Source: Pelobates cultripes (Eukaryota > Chordata > Amphibia > Anura > Pelobatidae). Taken from it: a stretch of 64,000 bases of DNA. The translations under genes and the position numbers were made by a program. Below, piece by piece: positions 47,724 through 59,644 of this stretch (position 1 is the stretch's first letter; each line of letters opens with the position of its first letter). The stretch spans positions 364,903,568 to 364,967,567 of the forward strand of contig OW240912.1 of NCBI GenBank assembly GCA_933207985.1, given 5' to 3'. A model generated the notes under the pieces. That model made no database searches. It worked only from the letters and a program-made list of their open reading frames with translations, and was not told the DNA's origin.

Positions 47724-49231
47724 TGCCTGGAGAAAATTAACTGGCATAAATTATTTTTCTCAATAGCCTATTGAGTATTGATAATGCATCCCTGTCTTCT
47801 GAAAATAATCTAGCATGTCTATCATAACCACAGTCATTCACTGAAAACTTTACTAAAACTTCAACCTGTGTTAGCTCTAAATGTGTAATAAAATTAGTCA
47901 CAAGAGTCATGGCTCTTTTAATTTGTACCTTTCATACATTTTGAGCCTAATTAGGCACAGATGTATCCAATGTATGATTCAGAAGCCTGGAATATGCACT
48001 GGGATTTTAATAGCTCTCTATATATCTCAGTTACTCTGAGAATGGGTAAATATTGCAAGTAATTCTTATCTATTCAAGCTAATTGAGGACCACCACGATC
48101 ACTCAATACATGACGCATGAAAGAACATGTGCTGGGGGTAGACGCTTTAACATCTCCAGCAAATATGGCAATTACAGAACAATATAACTGATATTTTTAA
48201 ATCCAAAGTGCAAACAATACACATATTGCACATTTTCAAACCACCATCTGCAAATAGTTACACATTTATTATGCACAGCAATCTCTATGAAGCCGTTCAG
48301 ACAATATTATGTAAGCCAGTGCAGTGCATTGGCCTGTAGTCAGAAGAACTGGGTAGCATACTGCTAAACGGTCACCAAGATTTTACATACAGGCAGTTTA
48401 TATGGGAAACTGAAAGGATTTTGTGTCTAGTAGCTTTTGAGGAAAACAGACAATTTCACCAATAAAAAAAAACTGTGTTGGAATTAGGGAGCAGAACTCT
48501 GTCAGTGAAGATTACTGAAGATAGAAGCCTCAACACTCTATTGTAAAACATTATCTGATTATATTTCTCATATTTGAATTACCCATAACAGAACCAAGTG
48601 GGAATAGATACAAGAAGCAACAAAGCATTTGACTTATTCTAAAGGTAGAAGAATCACCTGTCTACCAGAGAAAAATTAACCATTCCAGCCCAGAATTCTA
48701 ACAAAGCAGTCAGACATTAGTAATCATCTACTAAAAGATGGATTGAAAGTACCAAACTGACACAATGTATCTATTTAGATTCAATCCCACCTTTAAAATG
48801 TCCCCAATAAGTGTGCTTCAATGATTATTCTAGAAATCTGTGTTAGGACTGAAATACTATAGACATTGCCATATATATGTTGCATTGTCTCTGAGTACAG
48901 CTTTTTTGTTTTATCTTTTATTATATGATGGGGTACTTCATTATTGTAATAAATGTCAGTCAAGGTAAGTATAACAACCCTCGGTGCTAAGCCTAAACCT
49001 ACACTATCCAAGAGTGATTGTAAAGGATAGCAGTGTATTATCGGATCTTAGAGTGGTCAGGCTTTGCCATGTCTGTAATAGGAGAAAATAGCAAGAAGTA
49101 ATTACAACTAAAAGCCATGCCAGGTCAAGGAGTGCAGAGATCAGGCTAGTCAGACAAGCCTAAATTAGATAGCTAGAGTATCACAGAACACACTATTGGG
49201 ATCAAAAGGAAACCACATTGGGGCAAAAGTA
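47724..49231. other. Unassigned sequence
   Basis: No gene, RNA or repeat family recognised. Confidence 0.5.
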
Positions 49232-49235
49232 TTAA

Positions 49236-49361
49236 AGGATCACGAGAGTGCCAGGAAAACAAACTCGTTTTCCTGACACTATATAACCTCTTCAGCCACT
49301 TACCTTTATCCAGTGCAGGGCTTCCTCGGCGCTGGTGACCTCTCCTCCCCCTTTGTCGTTG
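49236..49361 (-). mobile_element. TTAA MITE end, reverse orientation, running into a CA minisatellite
   Basis: After TTAA (49,232-49,235) come AGGATCACGAGAGTGCCAGG, ACTCGTTTTCCTGACACTAT, CTTACCTTTATCCAGTGCAG and CTCCTCCCCCTTT, the reverse of the 3' half of the element at 62,818. It stops at TTGGCTCACATACATACAC, where the CA-rich array begins. The rest of the MITE is not found. Confidence 0.6.
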
Positions 49362-49825
49362 GCTCACATACATACACAGACACACACTGTCACACACAGA
49401 GACACATACCAATATACACAGTCACATACATACACAGACACACACTCTCACATACATACACAGACACACACTGTTACATACAGAGGCACATACCAATATA
49501 CACAGTTACATACATGAATACCGAGTTATTAACAAAAAATGAGAATTGTCAGGAATTCATAGTGGATTTGAAAGTAGATGACAGAATAATCAAACTGGAA
49601 GCATTGCATTCCCGACAATTGTTTTAGTGAATAACCTTGTCAGGCATGAATTAACACACAACATCACAATCAGAGATACACATCATCATGGACACAGACA
49701 CACCAAAACACAGTCACAGACATACACGCATTAACACAATTACAAACATTCATAAAAAAACACAGAGGCACATACATTAAAAGATGCACAAAGTCCCATA
49801 CATAGACACACAACACACTCAGTCA
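49362..49825. repeat. CA-rich minisatellite split by a short inverted-repeat element
   Basis: Units of about 30-45 bp built from CACATACATACACAGACACA run from 49,362 to about 49,512, and looser CACA-rich repeats continue from about 49,650. Between them (about 49,513-49,645) lies a non-CA block with ends GAGTTATTAACAAAAAATGA and GTTTTAGTGAATAACCTTG and an internal GAATTGTC/GACAATTG pair. It resembles the inverted-repeat element at 3,168. The open frames are repeat translations. Confidence 0.75.
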
Positions 49826-50439
49826 CATAGTTAATTGAATAGGTGTTCAGGTGTGTTATGTAACACCACCTACACTCAGCAGCTCCTTTGCCATCTACAA
49901 ACAGGGGGGGTTTCTAGGGTTGGCAGGTTTTCAAGGCTGTGTTCTAAAGCAGCCACTCACTCTCCTGAGTCCTACCGTGTTCCAAGCTGTGACACTCTTC
50001 ATTGCAGCGCCCCGTCATTCTAGTGCTTGGTCACAAATGCCCCCTCAAATGACAGTGGTGGTCTGGTGGTATCCTATATCTGTTCCCTGGTAGTCCGGTG
50101 GTGAATTGCACTAAGCGCACATCCTGTTGGTTCAGATCATAATACCCACTTTTTCGCAGCTCTGGCTTTCAGTGTTGTCTGAGTGCAGGCTGAGAATCTC
50201 TGAGCCTGTGCTCTGACTCACTAACTGAGTGCCGCAACCACAAGGGAGAGGATATGATCTAACTGCACCTACTGCTGGTGCACAATAGTGGACCACAAGG
50301 GAATCATTTAAATTTAATATGCTAGCGTCCCCAACTTGTGAGCTGTGTTGGCTGCTGGGCGCCTCTGTTGTCATGGCGCCCTCCGTGACCGCACAGCTTG
50401 CACACCTCAAAGGCTGGCCTTGCTGACAGACACACTGGC

Positions 50440-50925
50440 ACTCACTCTCAATGACACACACACATAAACACTGACACACACAAACCCTGAGAGACACCGA
50501 CACTCACTGACAGACACACACGCTTACTGACAGACAACCACTTACTTGACAGATGCACTCGCTGGCACACACACAAACACTGACAGACACATACACTCAC
50601 ACACACTGACAGACACACACACTGACAGTCACACTGACAGACACACTTACTGACACACACACACTGAAACACACACACTCGCTGACAGATACATTTACTG
50701 ACAAAAACACACACACACACTCACTGACAGACACACTCGCTGACACACACACAAACACTGACAGACACATACACACACACACTCGCTGACAGATACATTT
50801 ACTGACAAACACACACTTACTGACAGACACACAGTGACAGATACACAAACTCACAGACATTCACTGACAGACACACACACTTACTTTCAGATACACACTT
50901 ACACAGTCTTGCACACACACTCACA
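50440..50925. repeat. CA-rich minisatellite (ACTGACAGACACACAC type)
   Basis: A long degenerate array of units such as CACTGACAGACACACACACT and ACTCGCTGACAGATACATTT. It is followed at about 50,940 by CCTGGGGTCCAGAGG and then a region sharing phrases with 56,620-56,790. The two loci probably carry copies of one element with an internal CA array. Confidence 0.85.
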
Positions 50926-50939
50926 AATTAATTTTATTG

Positions 50940-51200
50940 CATGTTGATCCTACCTTTAGGAGTTCTCTGGGTCTTCTCCCTGGGGTCCAGAGGCTTTCAT
51001 GCTCTTCCTGCTCCTCTCTCCTCCCTTGCACTGTTTAGTGATGCGGTGCCAGAATTACGTCATATTCCGGCTCCCAGCATTACTACAGATGACATACCTT
51101 CTGCCTCCTTCCTCACTCCAGTCCGGTGTAGTGCTGCAGAGTAGGCACCTGTCCTCTGGGACAAGCAGGTGCCTACTCTGCCTGGCTAAATAAATGTCTC
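50940..51200. repeat. Second copy of the CRE-bearing GC-rich module
   Basis: Shares CTGGGGTCCAG, CTCCTCTCTCC...CCCTTGCA, TAGTGATGCGGTGCCAG and TACGTCATATTCCGGCTCCC with 56,630-56,790. Here the left palindrome arm is mutated (GTGCCAGAATTACG), so only half of the CRE-centred palindrome is kept. Confidence 0.6.
51136..51181. repeat. Perfect 16-bp hairpin
   Basis: GCAGAGTAGGCACCTG (51,136-51,151) faces CAGGTGCCTACTCTGC (51,166-51,181) across a 14-nt loop. No T run follows and a transcription terminator is not expected here. Confidence 0.9.
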
Positions 51201-51398
51201 TCTGATGGCACCATTAGGTGACCAAATGGGCTCCCTGTGACAGGCCATCGCCCCCACCTCCTGGCACCTGGAGCACATAACAGTGGTTATAGTACACGCG
51301 ATGGTGAGGTTCCTAGCGCTTGTAAGATCTGGGTGTGGCAGCTGGTACTTTCAAAACCAGAGTCTCTTCTATCTGGCAGTGACTAGGTAAAGGTCAGG

Positions 51399-51441
51399 AA
51401 AGGGTACAGGGAAGCAGGGGTGCTGCTTCCCTGTACCCTTT
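51399..51441. repeat. Perfect 19-bp hairpin with 5-nt loop
   Basis: AAAGGGTACAGGGAAGCAG (51,399-51,417) faces CTGCTTCCCTGTACCCTTT (51,423-51,441), loop GGGTG. It could be a processed transposon remnant or a short-hairpin RNA precursor; nothing else indicates transcription. Confidence 0.9.
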
Positions 51442-51444
51442 CGT

Positions 51445-52150
51445 ATCAGTGGGTATAGTGTTGACAGACATTTTTCAATATACAAATGATGTTGAATCTA
51501 CCTTGTATCTTATATGAGCCTGCAAGCAATGAAAAATGAAGCAAATGAACATGAAAATGTGCCATTTGTAGTAGTAAGCATTAACTGTTGCTGCATTATC
51601 CTTCTTAATTCAGAACTTTTACATACATCATACGTGAGAGTATTCTTAGTTGCCACATTTCTGTTGTGGTCAATCTGTCACATTGATGCTTTTTTTCTTG
51701 TTGATTGCATTGTATATAATGCCACATGCTAACTGTGTCAAATGTACTACATTTTTTACAGTAACAGTAGTTGCTTTAATACGCCTCCTCCACAGTATCT
51801 TTTTATAACTGACTGATTCTAAAACCTATTTCTTCAGGAAGCGAAAGAATATATTAGTTTACTTAATCTGTAGACAGCTATGCGTTGATGTATTTTCTTT
51901 TGCCTTGCCAGCAATTTAACGGTAAAACAAAAATACAAATATGATATTCAAAAGCCTGTTTGGCAACTGGAGGTTAGGATAGTGGGAAAAACAGTCACAA
52001 ATATATGTCAAAAGTCCAATTTCACTAACAGAAAGCCAAAAAATTAAGACAGGGTAGAAATAGTATACATTTACAATAAAAATCACAAAAACTACACTTG
52101 GCATCAAGTGTTATAAGTGTGCAAATCAATTCCTCATATACTGAAAAAAT
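51445..52150. other. Unassigned sequence
   Basis: No gene or repeat family recognised. Confidence 0.5.
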
Positions 52151-52154
52151 ATAA

Positions 52155-53178
52155 CATATATGATCAGCCTCAACATTAGAATCACTTGCCTAATATTGTG
52201 TAGGTCTCCCTCGTCCTGCCAAAACAGCTCTCATGCATTGAGGCATGGATCTCTGGATGTGTCCTATGGTATCTGGCACTAAGCCATCAGCAACAGATCC
52301 TTTAAGTTCTGCAGTTCAGATTGGAGGAATTTGGAGGCCAAGACTACACTCTTTGCATGTTCCTCAAACCATTCCTTAACAAGTTTTGGAGTGTGGCAGG
52401 GTGCATATTATCCTGCTGAAAGCATATTTTTATGGGGAACGTTCATCAGAGAAAACCACTGCAATGAAGGGGTGTACATGGTCTGCAACAATCTCTGGGT
52501 AGGTGAAACATGTCAATGTAACATCCACATGAGTGCCTTGACCCAAGGTTTCAGAGCAGAACATTGCCCAGAGCATAAGTCTGCCTCTGCTGGCCTGCCT
52601 TATTCCCATAGTGCCTCCTGCTGACATCTCTTTCCCAGGTAAATAAGGCACACGTATCCAGCCATAGACCTGATCTAAAAGACAATGTGATTCATCAGAC
52701 TATGCAACCTTCTTCAATTGCTCCATGGTCCAGTTCTGACTTTCACATTCCCATTGAAGACACTTTTGGTGGTGGACAGGGGTCATCATGTGCACTCTGA
52801 CCTATCTGCAGCTACGCAGTCGCATACACAGCAAACTGCAATGCAATGTGTGCACCTTACTATCATGGCCAGTATAACATTTTTCTGTAATCTGAGCTAG
52901 AGTAGCTCTCCTGTGTGATCGGATCAGATGGGCTAGCCGTCACTCCCCATGTGCATTAATAAGTCTTAGGCGTTCATGACCCTGATATCGGTTCACCGGT
53001 TGTCCTTCCTTGCACCACTTTTGGTAGGTACTAAGCACTGCATACCGGATACACTTTTTTCGTTGGTCCATTTGTCCTGCTTCCAACACTTGAAATTAAA
53101 GACCTGCCTTTTCACTTCCTGCCTAATGTAACAAAATGACTTTTCAGTGGTTTTAATGTTGTGGCTGATCAGTGTATA
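52155..53178 (-). mobile_element. Tc1/mariner transposon with both ends kept, transposase broken
   Basis: The left end TGATCAGCCTCAACATTAGA (52,161) faces the right end TTTTAATGTTGTGGCTGATC (53,151-53,170), next to TA-rich flanks. Between them the minus strand retains order and wording of a Tc1-family transposase gene. The element is about 1.0 kb, shorter than the roughly 1.3 kb usual for the group, so internal sequence was lost. The gene reads in several frames. Confidence 0.85.
52330..53080 (-). pseudogene. Tc1-like transposase pseudogene
   Basis: The N-terminal side shows QCLVPTKSGARKDNR (about 53,040-52,995), part of the paired-type DNA-binding domain. The catalytic side shows LPGKEMSAGGTMGIRQA, LMLWAMFCSETLG, HVDVTLTCFTYPEIVADHVHP and FIAVVFSD (52,651-52,430). 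Frames change between these blocks and stops occur, so no full DDE transposase can be made. In a working copy the enzyme would bind the terminal repeats and insert at TA. Confidence 0.8.
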
Positions 53179-53179
53179 C

Positions 53180-55430
53180 ACAAATGCCATGTACCAAATA
53201 CTAGTAACAATGTGCCTATATCCTATATGCTGCATTTATTCCAATGGATTTAATGGTTTAATTTTAAAGAAAATAAAACCGCCATTTCCACCTCAAGAAA
53301 TAATGCATTCAGAAAGTACCGGGGCTCCTTTTTGAACATCTATAGGGTTTAGTATAGATATACCCCTTTAGAACTATCCAGGCAAAAATTATTTTTTATA
53401 AAGGTTTAAAATAGAAAATAATATTTAACAGATTTAATTTTAATATATAATACTATATATTATTTTATTACATATTTTTAAATTTCATATAAGAAAAGTT
53501 GTTTCTTTTAAATCACTTTTAGTTCTTAAATCAAAATATTCACCTGAGTTTGTGTCTTGTCACTCGTCTGTTTACACAGTAAATACATGTCAGTGAGTAC
53601 AAAATACTGTGCAGTTACATAACTTGTACATTTTGAAGGGTGTACATAGACTGATTACTGCGCTGCCTTTATTTCTTGTCAACAACTAAATTAAGACCAC
53701 GCCAACCCTCTGAAATACTTGTAATTAAATTATAACATTGACATTTTACCACAAATTGTAAAAACAGTTATGAGTTCAGGATTTCGTTTTTTGTGCTATG
53801 GGATTTATCAAGTGAAGAGGAGTGAATTTACATTTTTATTGTAGAATTTAGGTTAGGAGAATCAGGCCAGAGTTATTAAAATTCCAGTCATGTCTTCGTT
53901 GACTCTTAGCCTTTTTTCTGCACAACATGTCTGGTTCTTGGTGCTAGTTTTCTCACCCTACCATAAAAGCAAATGCCCAATGGCTAATAATTTAAGCTTG
54001 TATGAAGCTTCACGCAAGGTATTCAAGCCTTGGGTTCTGGACCAATAATTAACTTTCCTGTGAAAGGTATTGCAACATTGGTGGAGAGGGGACAATCATG
54101 AATGGTGAGATACAGATGGCAATCCGAAGTGTGTTTAGATAGTACCACTCCTACTTTAGAGAGACCCATGTGTTGTTACTAATAGCACCAATGGGTGAAA
54201 ATTTTTTAAATACACACCCTAATAAATACTATATACAAATAAAATATGGGTGCTACCTCTATTTCACACGTCTCAAAATACAGAGAAAACAAACAGATAG
54301 TAGTACAGAGAGATGTCCAACATGAACCATGAGATGTACAACTATAAACCATCAGATTTTTATAATACCAAGGCATCAACAATGAGAAGATATTCCCTAA
54401 AGTAGAAATAAAAATAAAATGGCATCAAAAGAAAAATGAAATATGCAAAAGTATATTATATACTGTAAAATAGTGAGAGGTGAGCTCACCACAAAAGAGA
54501 CCAACACAACGTTTTGGAGACCCCAGATGCCTTCAACATATGACAAGTAGCAATGTAGCAGCACAGGGCTTGTTTTTCATTTTTTCTCACTTACAGACAG
54601 ATGTAATAATAATAATCAATTGTGTTGTATTGTGCATTGAAACTGTTTAATAAAACACTGTTTTTGGTTGGAGTAATCCTTACCTTCGTTCCAAAACTGA
54701 ATAGACTCCCAATATGCATTGAATTTATATTAGTTAGCCTGTAACTCTAGTTCCGGGCTGGCTAATTGCATCTCCAAAAGGCTTTAACCATTTATGTGAA
54801 TGTATATAATATAGACTACAATGAGCTGTACCCGTGCAACAGGGAATAACCCTCTCCATTATCTCATTGGATTAAAATTCCAGGCTTTTAAAGACCCAGT
54901 AAACCTCCTAAAGCCTCTATCATCATACCAATGTGCCCTTTAAATATCTTTTACCAGGGCTATAGGGCTGCATAAAGCTGCCTAAGCTATTTGGCCCTTA
55001 TAATATTAATGTATTGGTTGACATAACCTAATACCCTTACATGTAATTAAATAGACTCCAATACTATACACAGGTTTCACAACTGGTCAATAACGCAGAG
55101 TACATTTAAAATGTAAAAGCCCAAAAATACCATCAATGTCAGTTTTATTTATTTTTTTGTGTCAAAATGTTCACAATGTGTTGCGTAAAGTTAAACAGAA
55201 TATAACATTAATGAAACAAATCAGCAGAAGGTCACAACCTGCATTGTTTTTATAGGGCTAGAAGTTATAGTATGGTACTTTCTGATGTGAAGTCCATTAG
55301 CCACAGTGGTGGATTTTGTGTTTGAACTGCAGCCAGGAAACATTATTTTAATTGTTCCCAATTTTAAAGTCAACCTGCTGTCTACAAATCATGACAAGTT
55401 GTTATTTTGGTGGGTATAAAAATAAAGATA
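53180..55430. other. Mostly unassigned sequence
   Basis: The stretch 54,490-54,560 has CAACGTTTTGGAGACCCC, loosely like a Penelope-type phrase, but too weak to call. No gene recognised. Confidence 0.45.
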
Positions 55431-56119
55431 TAGGCCAGTGGTAGTCAACCTTTTTCTACCTACCGCCCACTAATGCATCTTTCTTGATGGAAAAATGTCC
55501 TTACCGCCCACCAGTTTTCGCGCAAGTGCAGAATATTTTTTTAGAAAGGAGGGCGTTATAAAAATAAAAATAAATGTACGTACATTTATCTTTTTATTTC
55601 TACTTTATGCATGTTTATAATGTTTTTAACTTTATAAAGTTTAATGAGAAAACAATAAAGTAAATTGAAATTACCTTTACTAGTGATTAATAGATCTTTG
55701 AGGTTGATGCTGCGAGACTAAATATTTGATATCTGGTTTGATTTACGTAAGGAACAAACAAAGGTCTCCTCTTTCAGTGATATTCAGACAATTTCTCTGT
55801 TTGCTCATAATATGATTTCTCATCTGTGCATCGGCTCCCCTCCTCTCCCTCCTCAATTCCCCACACCACCTTTTTTTCTTCCTTTTTTCTATGTTTTAAC
55901 CTTCCTTATAGCAATGCCCAGTAGGAAGGCTGAGCTAGGCAGCCCACTTACTATTATTAGCCAACAACAATTCTCTCCTTTTCCTTTTTATTTTCCTTCT
56001 TTCTCCTTTTTTACAAGTACTCTACTCCTTCTTTCTCCTATTCTACAAGTACTCTGCGCCTTCTTTCTCCTTTTTACAAATACTCTGCTCCTTCTTTCTG
56101 CTATTCTACAAATACTCTG

Positions 56120-56577
56120 CTCACAGACAAACACACACACACTCACTCACACATACACTTACAGACACACACACTCACAGACAAACACACACACATACAC
56201 TTACAAACACTCACACATTCACTTACAGACACACACACACTCACAGAGAAACACATACACACAGACAGACATACACACATACACTTACAGACACACACAC
56301 TCACAGAGACACACATACACTTACAGACAGACACACACACATGCACATACATCTACAGACATACATACACACATATACTTACAGACACACATACACTTAC
56401 TGACAGTCACACATACACTTAGAGACAGACACACATACACTTACAGGCACACACACATACATTTACAGACAGACACACACATACATACACACACACACAC
56501 ATATATACACACACATATACTTACAGACACACACATACACTTACAGACACACACACATACACTTACATACACACACA
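56120..56577. repeat. CA-rich minisatellite (ACACTTACAGACACACAC type)
   Basis: Degenerate units of about 20-26 bp such as CATACACTTACAGACACACA repeat across the tract. Similar arrays at 50,440 and 49,362 suggest a shared source. Confidence 0.9.
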
Positions 56578-56689
56578 TTATTAGTATTAAATGTCCACCC
56601 AGCCTACCTACCTGGAGAGCTTGTGTGGATCTGTCCCTGGGGTCCAGTGGGGCTTCACTTCGGCAGGCGGCAGAGTTCTAATCCGAGGC

Positions 56690-56828
56690 GCGAGGGAGCT
56701 CTAACCTCTCTGCTCTGCTCCCTCGCAGGCTGTCTACTGATGCCGGGAGCCGGAATATGACGTCATATTCCGGCTCCCGCGGCATCACAAAACATCGCGC
56801 GAGGGAGCAGAGAGGTTAGAGCTCATTT
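56690..56828. repeat. Long hairpin with 36-bp perfect palindrome centred on a CRE
   Basis: The core 56,744-56,779 is a perfect palindrome with 18-bp arms (CGGGAGCCGGAATATGAC and its complement). The centre contains TGACGTCA (56,758-56,765), the consensus cAMP response element. Outer arms also pair: GAGCTCTAACCTCTCTGCT faces AGCAGAGAGGTTAGAGCTC, with a 5-nt insertion in the left arm. Confidence 0.9.
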
Positions 56829-57044
56829 GCCACATCGGATCTTACCACTGCCGCACGCCATGCCGGGGGGTCCAGAAGGTGGACAGGCAGGAGGGAGTGC
56901 TTCCATCCTGCCGGTCACTGAAATCTTGCGCCCGCATAGCCGCTTGCGCTTGCCCGCCCAAAAGGAGAAATCCTCTAAAAAAGAGGATTTAGCCGCTGAA
57001 ATCCCTACCGCCCACCTGGAATCCTGAAACTTTTTCTGGCACTG

Positions 57045-57486
57045 CAGGTACCCTCTCCCTCCCACCCCCCATCCCATGTTGCTGAAGGGGTGAAAACCCC
57101 TTCGGTGACTTACCTGAGACCCTCGCCGATGTCCCTCGGCAGTGGCTTTGGGTCAGCCCACGCTCCTCCCCCGCCGACGTCATCCTAATGCGCATGCGCG
57201 GCAATGCCGTGCGCGCGCATTAGACCTCTCCATAGGAAAGAATTGAAAATACTTTCAATGCTTTCCTATGGGGAATTGAACAACGCTGGAGGTCTTCACA
57301 TAGAGTGTGTGCTAGAAACCAGGAAGTGCCCTCTAGACAGCCACTAGAGAAGGAGTTGACCCTGCAATGTAATTATTGCAGTTTATGAAAACTGCAATAT
57401 TTACAGCTGCAGGGTTAAGGGTTTTGGGAGTTGGCACTCAGACCACTCCAATGGGCAGAAGTGGTCTGGGTGCCTGGAGTGTCCCT
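57045..57486 (-). mobile_element. TTAA MITE, reverse orientation, left end missing
   Basis: The right end AGTGTCCCT abuts TTAA at 57,487-57,490. The body is the reverse of the elements at 3,638 and 62,818: GACCTCTCCATAGGAAAG, CAGCCACTAGAGAAGG, GCTGCAGGGTTAA and AAGTGGTCTGGGTGCC. It contains TGCGCATGCGCG (57,189-57,200). The left TTAA end is absent where the hAT-like element stops. Confidence 0.65.
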
Positions 57487-57490
57487 TTAA

Positions 57491-59640
57491 ATTTGAGCAA
57501 AACATATGTGATGGGTCTAGATGGCATTTTAGCAAGCCTGAACAAACCAATTTGCAGCATTAGCTTAGCCTATTTTGGGGGGGAAAGGAAGAGAGAATTC
57601 TAATACAATGTAGCAAGAGTTGATCCTCTGCAGAGTTGATCCTTGTAAGACAGAGAGGAGTAGATCAGTGTAGGCACATTCATTGAAGGTAGGGTGTAAG
57701 AGTTAGTTATGACTAGTATTTATGAAGAAATAGTTTTTGTATCTTTTTGGAACCTTCACTTTAGTGGAAGAACATTAGTCAAAAAGAGAAAATTTGCACA
57801 ATGTAAAAGATACTAATCTTGGCCCCTGTCAAGAGTCTTTGACAGTTTAGCGTAAGATACATTAAAATGAGGAAGTTGCATTATCTAAGCAGAGACTTTG
57901 ACCTTAGAATGATTGCCGGTGCCATAAGTTGTGTTTTTAGTATTTGAAAACAACCGATTTCCTATAATTTGCATGCGCTACATCCTCTAGAATTTAAAGA
58001 GAATATTGATATGTTCAACACCCAGTGCACAGTAGTTTTGTGGTTTAGGAATGGGCAGACAACCGGAACTCAAAAAGTCACTATTTATGAAAACAAAGAA
58101 TGAATACAAACTGATCACTGGACCTTAGTTGCAGAAGAAAACACTAGGTTCCAGTCTGATTTCCAAACTTGGATATGTGAAGACTGAAAAATTGTTCCCA
58201 AAAATAATCTAGATGTTTGCAAAATGCAGAGAGTAGTATGAGAACCACTTGAATCCATTGATCAATACCTTAACGGTGCAGTGTTGCTGTAAGACTGCTC
58301 CTTGGCCATAAAAGTGTGAGTCCAGTGTAAACAGTATAAACATTAAGGAGATTAGAGTTACTCGTATTCTGATTTAAAAAAAAAAATGTTCTCTTACACA
58401 GCATCAATACTTATCACTCCCATCATCCCTAGCTACCAGCTAAGTAGTCTCTTCTCGGTGCATAAAGTTCTGTAGCCCAACAATTATTACTTTCCTTTTT
58501 TCCTTTGGACTTCTAATTCCAGACACAAAAGTGAATGGTGAGGTTCTTTTTTTCATAAATGTATTCCTGTTGTGCCCATTTGAACTTGTAGACCCTGAGC
58601 AGGTATTTAGTATGAAATAAATTAGGCTATTATGAGGAGCTCTTGTGCAATTTAAAATGAATCCATGACAGGCTTAAACGTAAATGTCTCTTAGACACTA
58701 ATAGCATTTTTTATAATTGATTTGATGGAGAGCTGATTTTTTTTCTTTTCTTTTGTGCTGTGCAAATGACTTGTACCACTTTCATTTCTGACTAGCGTAC
58801 TCACAGTGCAGTCGTCATTAACCGTTACATATTTAGCTGAATGGTGGCAGACTTTATATGCAAGGAACAAAGACTGCATCTTTTACTCCCCTCACTCTAG
58901 AACAGAATATCATAGATTGGATCGGTTCTAGAAGTCATGTAGAGACTCAGAGACTTGGTCGCATCATACTCCAGTCATCTGATACACTCCGCTATAAAAA
59001 CTGATGGAAAGGGGTACTGAACAATTCATTGTTACTATGACTGTGTTTTAAGATAGTGCTACTTTCTTCAGTTGGTATTTCAACATAATATAATTTCTGA
59101 GTTCAAAGTCCTGACCATGATCACACAGGAGAAACTGTGGGCCAATCTCTAAACCATTGCCTATTTAATAGACAAAACAGATTAGTGTCCATTATCCAAC
59201 TTGTATCTTTTATCTAAAATTACAGTACTTGGGAAAGTACACAAACACATTATGTCTGATTACATCTATCATTTAGCTTTATGATGGTAATTGTCCTGAT
59301 AAAAAAAAAATATATACTTTTTAAAATTGATTTATTTTCAACTTAAACTTACAAGGTGATATAAACCATGTAATCCATATTTATAAGTAACACATAAGAG
59401 ATAACATGTGGCATATTATATTTTCTTGGAATAAATGTATACGTAAAGGAGAACTGTGGCTACCCAAAATGTTTAATAATATGTTTACTTATCCCTACAG
59501 TTAACAACAATGAATTTGTGAGGTGCTAAAATAAGGAATTACATATAGAAATCTGCAAGTCTTTTATCCTGCAACTGGGAGCCTCCATCTTAGTCCTCTG
59601 ACAGTCATTACTATAAGATGCAACTGGCAGGCAGCATGTA
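57491..59640. other. Unassigned sequence
   Basis: No gene, RNA or repeat family recognised. AAAAAA runs near 58,375. Confidence 0.5.
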
Positions 59641-59644
59641 ATAA

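Larger units (their letters stand above)
55436..57044. mobile_element. Possible hAT element carrying a CA minisatellite and GC-rich palindrome
   Basis: It begins CAGTGGTAGTCAACC (55,436) and continues with CTACCTACCGCCCACTAATG and TTACCGCCCACCAGTTTTCG. It ends CTACCGCCCACCTGG, then CTTTTTCTGGCACTG (57,030-57,044). CAGTG...CACTG ends with GCCCAC sub-termini fit hAT elements. No convincing 8-bp duplication was found. The interior holds a pyrimidine-rich stretch, a CA minisatellite (56,120-56,575) and a GC-rich module with a long hairpin (56,620-56,830). The frame of 289 codons from 55,812 is mostly Thr/His/Ser repeat translation and not a transposase. Confidence 0.4.

Noticed and set aside
54480..54570. 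Hammerhead or Penelope phrase (CAACGTTTTGGAGACC)
   Set aside because: Only a loose match; no helix II or second core strand could be placed.
55812..56681. Open frame of 289 codons on the plus strand
   Set aside because: Most of it is Thr/His/Ser-rich translation of a CA minisatellite after a pyrimidine-rich leader. There is no transposase or other domain.
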